Notes under the pieces: generated by a model
What the model was told of the DNA's origin: nothing
What the model saw: only the letters and a program-made list of their open reading frames with translations
Database searches by the model: none
Position numbers and translations under genes: made by a program
Assembly: GCF_002906855.1 (NCBI RefSeq)
Contig: NZ_MINI01000028.1
Span: 1,674,001-1,738,000 of the forward strand
From: Pseudomonas putida
Lineage (GTDB): Bacteria > Pseudomonadota > Gammaproteobacteria > Pseudomonadales > Pseudomonadaceae
Direction of reading: 5' to 3'
Length of the DNA stretch: 64,000 nucleotides
Part shown: positions 1 through 8,725 of the stretch, in pieces
Layout of the letters: each line of letters begins with the position of its first letter
Numbering within the stretch: the first letter of the stretch is position 1

Positions 1-120
1 TTGAAGAGGTGGCCGGGCATGCCAACGGCAGGGCGCTGTCAATCTGTTATCGGTACTTCATCGCGGCTGCGGTAAGGCGAGGCCTGCATGCCGGGCCGGC
101 TGCTGGCGGAGGCACTGCAC

Positions 121-486
121 ATGAATGAGCCCTACCTGATGGAGGCAGCCATTGCCGCCTTCTACGAATTGCTCGATACCGAGGGCCGGGCGTTGTTCGG
201 TGCGCTATTGGGGGCGTTGCTGGTAAGCGCCGCCCGGGACCGCTTCATCATCGTTTCGCGCAGGCGCCTGTCTGGCCGCAAGCAGGTGCTGCTGGTGTTC
301 CTGACCCTGGGGGTCGGTTATCTGTTCGAGCCGCTGCTGCACGCGTTGGCGCCAATGCTGTCCCGCGGCATGGCCGCGTTCGCAGCTGCGGTAGTGGTTA
401 TCCCGATTACCCTGAAGGTACTGGTCTGGCTGGACTCGGTGGACCTGCGCGAGCTCATCCAGCGCTGGCGCCGCCGGGGGGGCTGA
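121..486 (+). CDS. Holin-like small membrane protein
   Basis: The protein has 121 residues. An acidic N-terminus is followed by three hydrophobic segments at about residues 22-38, 58-76 and 83-103 and a basic C-terminal tail (RWRRRGG), the layout of small phage or tailocin holins. The ATG at 121 is chosen because a perfect GGAGG lies at 108-112, 8 bases upstream; an earlier in-frame ATG at 88 lacks a comparable site. It runs convergently into a phage-type repressor two bases away, which supports a prophage or tailocin origin. A holin would permeabilise the inner membrane for release of an endolysin, but no endolysin is visible because the window begins here. It could instead be another small membrane protein. 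Confidence 0.55.
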   Translation: MNEPYLMEAAIAAFYELLDTEGRALFGALLGALLVSAARDRFIIVSRRRLSGRKQVLLVFLTLGVGYLFEPLLHALAPMLSRGMAAFAAAVVVIPITLKVLVWLDSVDLRELIQRWRRRGG

Positions 487-488
487 TT

Positions 489-875
489 TTAGTGTGCCGC
501 AGAGGCGTGTTTGGTCAGCTCCTGCAATTGCCGCTCGAGCTGACGGATACGTTGCTTGTCTTCGATGTAGAGCAGCACCGACTGGCGGTCTGAATGGGAA
601 AGCTCGCACAACCGTCCGAGCAGGTCGTTCTGCCAGCTGTCCTGGCTTCCCACCGCACGGCTGTCATTGCGCTCACCTAGTAACAACCAATCCAGCGAAC
701 AGCCGTGCTGTCGGGCGAGATCTACGCAAAGTGAGTATGGAATGCTGTCGCGTACCTTCCAGCTGCTCAAGGTCTGCGGGCTGACTTTCAGCGCCCTTGC
801 CAGCTGAACGTCCGTATCTGAGCCGGTCAGTAGCTTGAGGCGTGCCAGCACCGATGCGAACAAGTGGCTACTCAT
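489..875 (-). CDS. CI-type phage repressor, helix-turn-helix protein
   Basis: The protein has 128 residues. An N-terminal helix-turn-helix (about residues 10-65, with VQLARALKVSPQTLSSWK as the recognition part) of the bacteriophage CI N-terminal type is followed by the typical CSLDWLLLGE end of that domain. A short C-terminal helical tail (IEDKQRIRQLERQLQELTK) probably dimerises it. No LexA-like peptidase domain is present, so it is not a self-cleaving repressor. The start at 875 removes ten residues upstream that do not look like part of the domain. It is divergent from a small ORF and an Ogr-like gene, as in prophage and tailocin control regions of pseudomonads. Confidence 0.75.
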   Translation of the reverse strand: MSSHLFASVLARLKLLTGSDTDVQLARALKVSPQTLSSWKVRDSIPYSLCVDLARQHGCSLDWLLLGERNDSRAVGSQDSWQNDLLGRLCELSHSDRQSVLLYIEDKQRIRQLERQLQELTKHASAAH

Positions 876-966
876 AACAAATATCCATGACTGGTTTAGC
901 AACATTCCCTGGGCTTAAAATACTCTATATGAATATTTGCCATTTGATTTGAGGAGATATCTTGGC
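876..966. promoter_or_regulatory. Divergent repressor / small-ORF control region
   Basis: This AT-rich spacer separates the repressor from the rightward small ORF. CAAATATCC at 878-886 and GAATATTTG at 931-939 are near-complementary inverted half-sites about 53 bases apart, a plausible pair of repressor operators. A strong GAGGAG at 951-956 serves the ATG at 967. The operator role is inferred from position and symmetry only. Confidence 0.35.
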
Positions 967-1080
967 ATGAGAAGTAATATGATGAAAAACCTTTCTAACA
1001 CCGTAGCCGAAGCTCAAGCCAGTTGCGGGCTTTTCTTACAGCCTGGTGGGTCAAGCAACACGCGCAGGTGCCTTGCGTGA
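967..1080 (+). CDS. 37-residue leader-like ORF coupled to the Ogr gene
   Basis: The frame encodes MRSNMMKNLSNTVAEAQASC and continues to 37 residues. It has GAGGAG 10 bases before the ATG, the best ribosome site in this locus. Its stop TGA is at 1078-1080 and overlaps the GTG start of the next gene at 1077 (GTGA), which suggests translational coupling. I do not recognise the product. It may be a small phage regulator or simply a leader peptide that controls access to the Ogr-like gene. Confidence 0.5.
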   Translation: MRSNMMKNLSNTVAEAQASCGLFLQPGGSSNTRRCLA

Positions 1081-1382
1081 GTACCTACAAGCTTGTCTGC
1101 CCCCACTGCAACAGCCGGATGCGCATTCGCACCAGTGAAGGTCGGCATATATTCCTGCGCGTTGCCTACTTGCAATGTATCAATGAGGCCTGTGGCTGGT
1201 CGGTGAGGGCGGAATTTGAAATGACCCACGAACTTTCGCCCAGTGGCATGCCCAACCCGGAAGTGCATTTGCCTTCGGCTAGCAAGGAACTGCGCAAATC
1301 TGCTGTGCTGGCGCGCAATGAAGGCTCGCCGGATGGCCCAGGGCTGGGAAAACCCATCGAAGCGGCCACCAAACGCAGATAA
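1077..1382 (+). CDS. Ogr/Delta-like zinc-finger transcription activator
   Basis: The protein has 101 residues from a GTG start that overlaps the stop of the preceding small ORF. The N-terminus carries CPHCNSRMRIRTS, then the RVAYLQCINEACG segment. The Cys pattern C-x2-C ... C-x4-C and the IRTS and QCxNxxCG signatures match the P2 Ogr / P4 Delta zinc-finger family, which activates late phage promoters through RNA polymerase alpha. The family minimum is about 72 residues; the extra C-terminus is polar and unrecognised. In pseudomonads such genes mark P2-like prophages and R-type tailocin loci. A terminator follows directly. Confidence 0.75.
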   Translation: MSTYKLVCPHCNSRMRIRTSEGRHIFLRVAYLQCINEACGWSVRAEFEMTHELSPSGMPNPEVHLPSASKELRKSAVLARNEGSPDGPGLGKPIEAATKRR

Positions 1383-1384
1383 AA

Positions 1385-1410
1385 AAACACCCCGCATGTG
1401 CGGGGTGTTT
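1385..1410. terminator. Bidirectional terminator between ogr-like gene and nuoN
   Basis: A perfect 12-base inverted repeat with core CACCCCGC / GCGGGGTG is flanked by A residues on the left and T residues on the right. It can stop transcription from the Ogr-like gene and, on the other strand, from the nuo operon ending at 1426. Confidence 0.85.
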
Positions 1411-1425
1411 GTTTTTCAGCTGTGA

Positions 1426-2895
1426 TCAGCCAAGCAGTTGCAGGCCAGCGTGCTGGACCATTTCCAGCAGTGGCTGCGGGTACACGCCCAGGACGAAGGC
1501 GAGAATGGCGATGGCCAGCAGCATCACGCCGCCGGTGCGCTGTTCCCACTTCAACGGGGCGTCGTGGCGACGCAGGTTTGGCTCGACCAGGTACAGGGTG
1601 ACCATGACGCGCAGGTAGTAGTAGACACCGATGGCGCTACCGATCACCAGGGCACCGACCAACCACCACAGCTGCGACTCGACGCCGGTGGCGATGATGT
1701 AGAACTTGCCGATGAAGCCGGCGGTCAGCGGGATGCCCGCCAACGACAGCATCATCACGGTCAGTACTGCGGTCAGGTACGGGCGGCGCCAGAACAGGCC
1801 GCGGTACTCGTACAGCGCGTCGGCGTCACGGCCGCCGTAAGGCGAGGACATCAGGGTGATGACACCGAAGGCGCCAAGGCTGGTGATCACGTAGGTGACC
1901 AGGTACACGCCCATGGCTTCCAGGGCCAGGCCCTTGCTGGCGACCAGGGCGATGACAAGATAGCCGAAGTGGGCGATGGACGAGTAACCGAGCAGGCGCT
2001 TGAGGTTGCTCTGGGTCAGCGCCAGCAGGTTACCGATCAGGATCGATGCCACGGCGATCACGGCCAGGACAGTGCTCAGCACGCCGCTGCTGGCGGCAGG
2101 GGAGAGCATGAACAGGCGCACGACCACGGCGAACACGGCAACCTTGCTGGCGGTGGCCAGGAACGCTGCGACCGGCGCCGGGGCGCCTTCGTACACGTCC
2201 GGGGTCCACAGGTGGAACGGTACCAGCGACAGCTTGAAGGCCAGGCCGACCAGCATCATGCCCAGGCCCAGCTGGGCCAGCAGGCTTGGCATGCTGGTGG
2301 CGGCCAAGGCCTTGCCCAACTGGTCGAAGGTCAGGCTGCCAGCGTCGGCGTAGAGCAGGGCCATGCCGAACAGCAGGAAGGCGGAACCTGCGGCCGACAG
2401 CACCATGTACTTGATGCCGGCTTCCAGCGAACGCTTGTTGAAGAAGGCATATGCCACCAGGCCATAGACCGGTACCGACAGCAGCTCCAGGCCGATGAAC
2501 AGGCCGGCCAGGTGATTGGCGCTGACCAGCACCAGGCCACCAAGGGCGGACATCAGCAGCAGCAGGTACAGCTCTTCACGGTTGCCCGGGAAGCCCTTGG
2601 AGCCTTCGCCGAGGTAGGCGTGGGCGAGGGTGACGCAAGCCAGCGTGGCGACCAGGATGATCGCCATGTAAAGGCAGGCGAACTTGTCGATGGTGACCAG
2701 CGAGGTCACCGCCAATGGCGCAACCTTCAGCGCCGGCAGGATCGACAGCAGGGCCAGGTTCAGGCCCACGGTGGACAGCAGGAAGGTCTGCGAGTGGTTG
2801 CGCTTCCAGGCGATCGCCAGCATCACCACCACCGTGGTGATGGTAGTGATCAGCATCGGCGCCAATGCGATGAAGTGTTGAGTGGTGAATTCCAT
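1426..2895 (-). CDS. nuoN: NADH-quinone oxidoreductase subunit N
   Basis: This is the antiporter-like membrane subunit of complex I, 489 residues with about 14 transmembrane helices. The conserved proton-channel segment [20 protein letters not shown], with its key lysine, and [14 protein letters not shown] are present. The start MEFTTQHF at 2895 is preferred to an upstream in-frame codon because it gives the usual NuoN N-terminus and sits 7 bases after nuoM. It is the last gene of the nuo operon and is followed by the terminator at 1385-1410. With NuoL and NuoM it forms the proton-pumping arm in the inner membrane. Confidence 0.97.
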   Translation of the reverse strand: MEFTTQHFIALAPMLITTITTVVVMLAIAWKRNHSQTFLLSTVGLNLALLSILPALKVAPLAVTSLVTIDKFACLYMAIILVATLACVTLAHAYLGEGSKGFPGNREELYLLLLMSALGGLVLVSANHLAGLFIGLELLSVPVYGLVAYAFFNKRSLEAGIKYMVLSAAGSAFLLFGMALLYADAGSLTFDQLGKALAATSMPSLLAQLGLGMMLVGLAFKLSLVPFHLWTPDVYEGAPAPVAAFLATASKVAVFAVVVRLFMLSPAASSGVLSTVLAVIAVASILIGNLLALTQSNLKRLLGYSSIAHFGYLVIALVASKGLALEAMGVYLVTYVITSLGAFGVITLMSSPYGGRDADALYEYRGLFWRRPYLTAVLTVMMLSLAGIPLTAGFIGKFYIIATGVESQLWWLVGALVIGSAIGVYYYLRVMVTLYLVEPNLRRHDAPLKWEQRTGGVMLLAIAILAFVLGVYPQPLLEMVQHAGLQLLG

Positions 2896-2902
2896 AGCGC
2901 TC

Positions 2903-4435
2903 TTACCGGGCCGAAGCGAGTTGAGTGAAAGCGGAACCGAGCCACTGCTGCACACCACTCATGGTGGCGGCAGAGGTGTCGAGGAACGGCTGTGGATACA
3001 CGCCCAGCAGGATCAGCAGCCCGGCAAGGCCGAGGACCATGATCAGCTCGCGACCGTCCATGCCGGCCAGCACGGTGTCGGCCTTGGCCGGGCCGAAGTA
3101 GGCGCGGTGGATCATGATCAGCGAGTACACCGAGCCGAACACCAGGCCGGTGGTGGCGATCACGGTGATCCACGGTACATGCACGAAGCTGCCGATCAGG
3201 ATCAGGAACTCGCCGACGAAGTTGCCGGTGCCTGGCAGGCCCAGCGACGCCGCGGCGAAGAACAGGCTGATGGCCGGCAGGTAGGCGATGCGGTGCCACA
3301 GGCCGCCCATCTGGCGCATGTCACGGGTGTGCAGGCGCTCGTACAGCTGGCCGGACAGGATGAACAGCGCGGCAGCCGACAGGCCGTGGGCCAGCATCTG
3401 GATCACCGCGCCTTGCAGGGCTTGCTGGCTGCCGGAGTAGATACCGATCAGCACGAAGCCCATGTGCGAGACGCTGGAGAAGGCGATCAGGCGCTTGATG
3501 TCGGTCTGCGCGAAGGCCAGGAAGGCACCGTAGAAGATGCCGATCAGGCCCAGGGTCATGGCGATCGGCGCAAACTCGGCCGAGGCGTTCGGGAACAGCG
3601 GCAGGGCGAAGCGCAGCAGGCCGTAGGCCGCGGTCTTCAGCAAGATACCGGCCAGGTCCACGGAGCCTGCGGTCGGTGCCTGGGCGTGAGCGTCAGGCAG
3701 CCAGGAGTGGAACGGTACCACCGGCAACTTCACCGCGAAGGCGATGAAGAAGCCCAGCATCAGCAGGTACTCGGTACCGGCTGGCAGCTGTGCCTTGAGC
3801 AGGTCGCTGTAGTTGAAGGTGATCACGCCAGTGTTGCTGTAGTTGACCAGCACCAGGCCCAGGATCGCCACCAGCATGATCAGGCCGCTGGCCTGGGTGA
3901 AGATGAAGAACTTGGTCGCCGCGTAGATCCGGGTCTTCTTGCCGTCTGCCGAGCTGTGACCCCAGAGCGCGATGAGGAAGTACATCGGCACCAGCATCAT
4001 TTCCCAGAAGAAGAAGAACAGGAACAGGTCCAGGGCCAGGAACACACCGACCACGCCGCCGAGGATCCACATCAGGTTGAGGTGGAAGAAGCCGACGTGG
4101 CGCTGGATCTCTTTCCAGGAGCACAGGACCGACAGCACGCCGAGCAGGCCGGTGAGCAGGATCATCAGCAGCGACAGGCCGTCGAGGGCCAGGTGGATGC
4201 TGATGCCGAAGCGCTGGATCCACTGGACTTTGTATTCCACCGCCCAGTGGGGTTCGGCGCCCGGGGCAGGGGCCAGGGTGTAGTCGCCGTGGGCCCACAG
4301 CCAGAGGCCGATGCCGAGCAGCAGGGACATGGTCAGCAGCGCGATCCAGCGCGGCAGGGTGGCGCCGAAGCGCTCACCCAGCCAGCACAGCAGGCCGCCG
4401 ATGAAGGGGATCAGGATCAGCCAAGGCAAAATCAT
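2903..4435 (-). CDS. nuoM: NADH-quinone oxidoreductase subunit M
   Basis: This is a 510-residue antiporter-like subunit of complex I, with about 14 transmembrane helices. [22 protein letters not shown] contains the conserved lysine and the HSWLPDAH motif of the proton channel, and [18 protein letters not shown] is the second family signature. The length agrees with other proteobacterial NuoM proteins. It lies between nuoL (49-base gap) and nuoN (7-base gap) in the operon. Confidence 0.98.
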   Translation of the reverse strand: MILPWLILIPFIGGLLCWLGERFGATLPRWIALLTMSLLLGIGLWLWAHGDYTLAPAPGAEPHWAVEYKVQWIQRFGISIHLALDGLSLLMILLTGLLGVLSVLCSWKEIQRHVGFFHLNLMWILGGVVGVFLALDLFLFFFFWEMMLVPMYFLIALWGHSSADGKKTRIYAATKFFIFTQASGLIMLVAILGLVLVNYSNTGVITFNYSDLLKAQLPAGTEYLLMLGFFIAFAVKLPVVPFHSWLPDAHAQAPTAGSVDLAGILLKTAAYGLLRFALPLFPNASAEFAPIAMTLGLIGIFYGAFLAFAQTDIKRLIAFSSVSHMGFVLIGIYSGSQQALQGAVIQMLAHGLSAAALFILSGQLYERLHTRDMRQMGGLWHRIAYLPAISLFFAAASLGLPGTGNFVGEFLILIGSFVHVPWITVIATTGLVFGSVYSLIMIHRAYFGPAKADTVLAGMDGRELIMVLGLAGLLILLGVYPQPFLDTSAATMSGVQQWLGSAFTQLASAR

Positions 4436-4484
4436 GACGGGTTGGTTTCCTTTCGCAGAGTCGCAAGGTTCGCAAAGTTCATGG

Positions 4485-6338
4485 TCATACCGCTGCCACT
4501 ACCACAGCGCCGAGTACCAGCACTGCGCCAACGGCAATCGAAGCGGTGTACCAGCGCAGCTGGCCGGTCTCGGTCTTGCTCATGGCGACGTTGCCGCCGC
4601 GAGCCAGGCGAGGAATCAGGCCAATGCTGCGGTCAACCGGATCCTTGCGCAGGACGTGGCTGATCAGCAGGTAAGGTTTGACGAACAGCTTGTCGTAGAT
4701 CCAGTCGAAGCCCCAGGCGGCGAACCACCAGGCCGACAGCACGCGACCGATGCCGCTGTTGGCCACGGCGCTGACGAAGCGGCGCTTGCCGAGGAACAGC
4801 AGGGCCGACAGCAGGATGCCAGCGATGGCGATGGCACCGGAGGTGATCTCCAACGCGTGCTTGGCTTCACCACCGGCATGGCCGGCGCTTTCCGGCAGCA
4901 CACCGGCCAGTGGCGGGGTGATCCAGGCGCCGACGAAGGTCGACAGCACGATCAGCACGCCCAGCGGCAGCCAGTGGCTGATGCCGTGGCCAGCGTGGGC
5001 TTCGGTCTTGGCTTCGCCATGGAAGGCGATGAAGATCAGGCGGAAGGTGTACAGCGAGGTCATGAACGCGCCGACCAGGCCGGCGTACAGCAGGCCGGTG
5101 TTGCCGCTGGCGAAGGCTTCCCAGAGGATCTCGTCCTTGGAGTAGAAGCCCACGGTCACGATCGGCAGGGCTGCCAAGGCAGCGCCACCGACCACGAAGC
5201 TGGCGTAGGCCAGTGGCAGTTTCTTCCACAGGCCGCCCATCTTGAAGATGTTCTGCTCGTGGTGGCAGGCAACGATCACCGCACCGGAGGCAAGGAACAG
5301 CAGGGCCTTGAAGAAGGCGTGGGTCATCAGGTGGAAGATCGCCGCGTCCCAGGCGCCAACGCCCAGGGCCAGGAACATGTAGCCGATCTGGCTCATGGTC
5401 GAGTAGGCGAGGATACGCTTGATGTCGGTCTGTACCAGCGCGGCGAAGCCGGCCAGTACCAGGGTCACGCCACCCACCACACCCACCAGGTGCAGGATGT
5501 CCGGCGCCAGCAGGAACAGGCCGTTGGTACGGGCGATCAGGTACACGCCCGCGGTCACCATGGTTGCCGCGTGGATCAGTGCCGAAACCGGGGTCGGGCC
5601 TGCCATCGCATCGGCCAGCCAGGTCTGCAGCGGCAGCTGAGCCGACTTGCCGACCGCGCCACCGAGCAGCATCAGGGTTGCCAGTACCATCCAGGTGTCG
5701 CCAGCCTGGAACTTCTGCGGTGCCAGCACCAGCAGTTCCTGCACGTTCAGGGTACCCAGCTGAGCGAACAGGATGAACAGGCCGATGGCCATGAACACGT
5801 CGCCGATGCGGGTGACGATGAATGCCTTGAGTGCCGCGTTACCGTTGTTGCGGTTGCTGTAGTAGAAACCGATCAACAGGTACGAGCACAGGCCCACACC
5901 TTCCCAGCCGAAGTAGATGAACAGCAGGTTATCGCCGAGGATCAGGAACAGCATGCTGGCGATGAACAGGTTGGTGTACGAGAAGAAACGCGAGTAACCG
6001 GCTTCGCCACGCATGTACCAGGAGGCGAACAGGTGGATCAGGAAGCCGACACCGGTGACCACGCCGAGCATGGTGACCGACAGGCCGTCCAGGTACAGAG
6101 TGAAGTTCGGCGCGAAGCCGTCCACCGACATCCACTGCCACAGCAGCTGGCTGTACGCACCGCCCTCAGGCGGGGCGACGTTGAACTGCCAGATGACGTA
6201 CGCGGCGGTGGCGGCCGACAGGCCCACCGAGCCGACGCCGATCAGGGCGGACAGGTTCTCCGAGAACCGCCCGCGCGAGAACGACAGCAGCAGGAAGCCG
6301 ACGAGGGGGAAGACGAAAGTCAGGAAGAGAAGGTTCAT
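4485..6338 (-). CDS. nuoL: NADH-quinone oxidoreductase subunit L
   Basis: This is the distal antiporter-like subunit of complex I, 617 residues. The core channel region includes [51 protein letters not shown] and [16 protein letters not shown]. The C-terminal part should contain the long lateral helix typical of NuoL, which runs along the membrane arm. The ATG overlaps the stop of nuoK by 4 bases, so translation is probably coupled. Confidence 0.98.
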
Positions 6339-6643
6339 CCGCGCATCTCACTGGCAGCATCGATGTCGAGAGTGTGGAAGCGGCGATACAGCTGCAGCAG
6401 GATCGCCAGGCCAATGCTGGCCTCGGCGGCTGCCAGGCTGATCACCAGAATGAACATCACCTGGCCGTCGGGCTGGACCCAACGGGCACCGGCGACGATG
6501 AACGCCAGGGCAGAGGCGTTCATCATGACTTCCAGGCTCATGAGCACGAAGAGGATGTTGCGGCGGACCATCAGGCCAACCAGACCTAAGCAGAACAGGA
6601 TGCCGGCGACTGCCAGACCATGCTCGAGAGGGATAGCACCCAT
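6335..6643 (-). CDS. nuoK: NADH-quinone oxidoreductase subunit K
   Basis: The 102-residue protein has three predicted transmembrane helices, the standard NuoK size. [16 protein letters not shown] contains the conserved glutamate in helix 2 of the family, and a second membrane glutamate lies in the [16 protein letters not shown] segment. The gene is 3 bases downstream of nuoJ and overlaps nuoL by 4 bases. It contributes to proton translocation in the part of the membrane arm close to the quinone site. Confidence 0.97.
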
Positions 6644-6646
6644 GAT

Positions 6647-7147
6647 TTACTCCTTCGCCTCGTTGCGGCCCAGGTGGAAGGCGGTGACGGCTGCAGCCAG
6701 CAGCAGCATCGACGCCAGTTCGACCACCAGCAGGTACGGGCCGAACAGGCTGATACCCACTTCCTTAGGGCTGACAGTGGTACCGCTGATGGCCGCGCCG
6801 CTCGGCGAGACGAACAGCACGTACAGCAGCTCCAGCAGCAGCAGGGCGGCCAGGATCACCGGCCCCGCCCAGATGCCGGGCTTGAGCCAGCCCCGCTCCT
6901 GGGCGACCGAGGCCGGCCCGAGGTTGAGCATCATCACCACGAACACGAACAGCACCATGATGGCGCCGGCGTAGGCGATCACTTCCAGGGCGCCGGCGAA
7001 CGGCGCACCCAGGGCGAAGAAGATCATCGCGACGGAAATCAGCGAGATGATCAAGTACAGCAAGGCGTGCACGGGGTTGGTGCCGGTCACCACCCGAAGG
7101 GTGGAGACCACGGCGATCCCGGATGCGAAGTAGAAAGCGAATTCCAT
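6647..7147 (-). CDS. nuoJ: NADH-quinone oxidoreductase subunit J
   Basis: The protein has 166 residues and five predicted transmembrane helices. The segment [20 protein letters not shown] is the family signature of NuoJ/ND6. It lies 10 bases downstream of nuoI and 3 bases upstream of nuoK. NuoJ is a structural membrane subunit near the junction with the peripheral arm. Confidence 0.97.
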   Translation of the reverse strand: MEFAFYFASGIAVVSTLRVVTGTNPVHALLYLIISLISVAMIFFALGAPFAGALEVIAYAGAIMVLFVFVVMMLNLGPASVAQERGWLKPGIWAGPVILAALLLLELLYVLFVSPSGAAISGTTVSPKEVGISLFGPYLLVVELASMLLLAAAVTAFHLGRNEAKE

Positions 7148-7157
7148 CTTTCTGTCC

Positions 7158-7706
7158 TTATGGGAGCAAGCTCTTCACGTTGATCGGCTCGGCTTCGTTC
7201 TGTGCAGAGCCCTTCGGCTTGCCAGCGATCGCCATACCCGCAACACGGTAGAAGTTGTAGTCAGGGTTCTTGCCGGGGCCGGAGATCAGCAGATCTTCTT
7301 TCTCGTACACCAGGTCCTGACGCTTGAACTCGGCCATTTCGAAATCCGGAGTCAGCTGGATCGCGGTGGTCGGGCACGCTTCTTCACACAGGCCACAGAA
7401 GATGCAGCGCGAGAAGTTGATGCGGAAGAACTCCGGGTACCAGCGGCCGTCCTCGGTCTCGGCCTTCTGCAGCGAGATGCAGCCGACCGGGCAGGCCACC
7501 GCGCAGAGGTTGCACGCTACGCAGCGCTCCTCGCCATCGGGGTCGCGGGTGAGGACGATGCGGCCGCGGTAGCGCGGCGGCAGGTACACGGGTTCTTCGG
7601 GGTACTGCAGGGTGTCGCGCTTGCGGAACCCGTGGGAGAACACCATTGCCAGGCTGCGCAGCTGGGTGCCGGTGCCCTTAACGATGTCGCCGATATACTT
7701 GAACAT
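7158..7706 (-). CDS. nuoI: NADH-quinone oxidoreductase subunit I (two 4Fe-4S ferredoxin)
   Basis: The protein has 182 residues with two 4Fe-4S motifs, [15 protein letters not shown] and [13 protein letters not shown]. These bind clusters N6a and N6b, which pass electrons from NuoG towards cluster N2 in NuoB. The N-terminal amphipathic region and the [18 protein letters not shown] lead into the first cluster are typical. It is encoded between nuoH and nuoJ with short gaps of 11 and 10 bases. Confidence 0.98.
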   Translation of the reverse strand: MFKYIGDIVKGTGTQLRSLAMVFSHGFRKRDTLQYPEEPVYLPPRYRGRIVLTRDPDGEERCVACNLCAVACPVGCISLQKAETEDGRWYPEFFRINFSRCIFCGLCEEACPTTAIQLTPDFEMAEFKRQDLVYEKEDLLISGPGKNPDYNFYRVAGMAIAGKPKGSAQNEAEPINVKSLLP

Positions 7707-7717
7707 GGGTCAAATCC

Positions 7718-8725
7718 TCACTGGGCCGCGACGGCTGGCGTGTTGTAGAGCACGATCGCAGCGGTCACCAGCAAATTGATCAGGGTCAGCGGCAGGCAGA
7801 ACTTCCAGCTGAAGTCCATCACCTGGTCATAGCGTGGGCGCGGGATCGAGGCGCGCAGCAGGATGAACAGCATGATGAAGAACGCGGTCTTCAGGGCGAA
7901 CCACAGGAACGACAGTTGCGGCAGGATGCCGAACGGGCCGTGCCAGCCGCCGAAGAACAGGGTCACCAGCAGCGCCGAGATGAGGATGATGCCGATGTAC
8001 TCACCGACGAAGAACATGCCCCATTTCATGCCGGCATACTCGATGTGGTAGCCGTCGGCCAGTTCCTGTTCCGCTTCCGGCTGGTCGAACGGGTGACGGT
8101 GAGTCACGGCGACGCCAGCGATGAAGAAGGTGCAGAAGCCGAAGAACTGCGGAATGATGAACCACAGGTTCTGTGCCTGGTATTCAACGATGTCGCGCAT
8201 GTTGAACGAACCCACCTGCACCACCACGCCCATCAGCGCCAGGCCCAGGAACACTTCGTACGACACGGTCTGTGCCGAGGCACGCAAGCTGCCCAGCAGG
8301 GCGTACTTGTTGTTCGACGACCAGCCGGCGAACAGCACCGCGTAGACCGACAGGCCGGCCATGGCGAAGAAGAACAGCAGGCCGATGTTCAGGTCGGCGA
8401 CGCCCCACAGCGGGGTGATCGGGATCACGCAGAAGGCGATCAGCAGGGCACTCATGGCCACGACTGGTGCCAAGGTGAAGATCATGCGATCGACGAAGGG
8501 CGGGTTCCAGTCTTCCTTGAAGAACATCTTCAGCATGTCGGCAGCGATCTGGAACATGCCGAACGGGCCGACGCGGTTAGGACCGTAACGGTCCTGCCAC
8601 CAGCCCAGCAGGCGCCGCTCGACGAAGCTGAGCAGCGCGCCGCAGACCACCACCGCGAGCAGGACTACGACGGCCCGGACCACGGTGAGGATCACATCGA
8701 TCACTTCGGGGGTGAACCAGCTCAT
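7718..8725 (-). CDS. nuoH: NADH-quinone oxidoreductase subunit H
   Basis: The protein has 335 residues with about eight transmembrane helices. [21 protein letters not shown] is the ND1/NuoH signature, and the loop [29 protein letters not shown] carries the conserved acidic residues near the quinone entry. NuoH anchors the peripheral arm and forms the ubiquinone chamber with NuoB and NuoD. The start overlaps the end of nuoG by 4 bases. Confidence 0.98.
   Translation of the reverse strand: MSWFTPEVIDVILTVVRAVVVLLAVVVCGALLSFVERRLLGWWQDRYGPNRVGPFGMFQIAADMLKMFFKEDWNPPFVDRMIFTLAPVVAMSALLIAFCVIPITPLWGVADLNIGLLFFFAMAGLSVYAVLFAGWSSNNKYALLGSLRASAQTVSYEVFLGLALMGVVVQVGSFNMRDIVEYQAQNLWFIIPQFFGFCTFFIAGVAVTHRHPFDQPEAEQELADGYHIEYAGMKWGMFFVGEYIGIILISALLVTLFFGGWHGPFGILPQLSFLWFALKTAFFIMLFILLRASIPRPRYDQVMDFSWKFCLPLTLINLLVTAAIVLYNTPAVAAQ

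Noticed and set aside
1438..6974. Very long plus-strand open frames opposite nuoN, nuoM, nuoL, nuoK
   Set aside because: They mirror high-GC codon use of the true genes; their products are rich in Gln, His, Gly and Ala without domains, and they have no ribosome sites.
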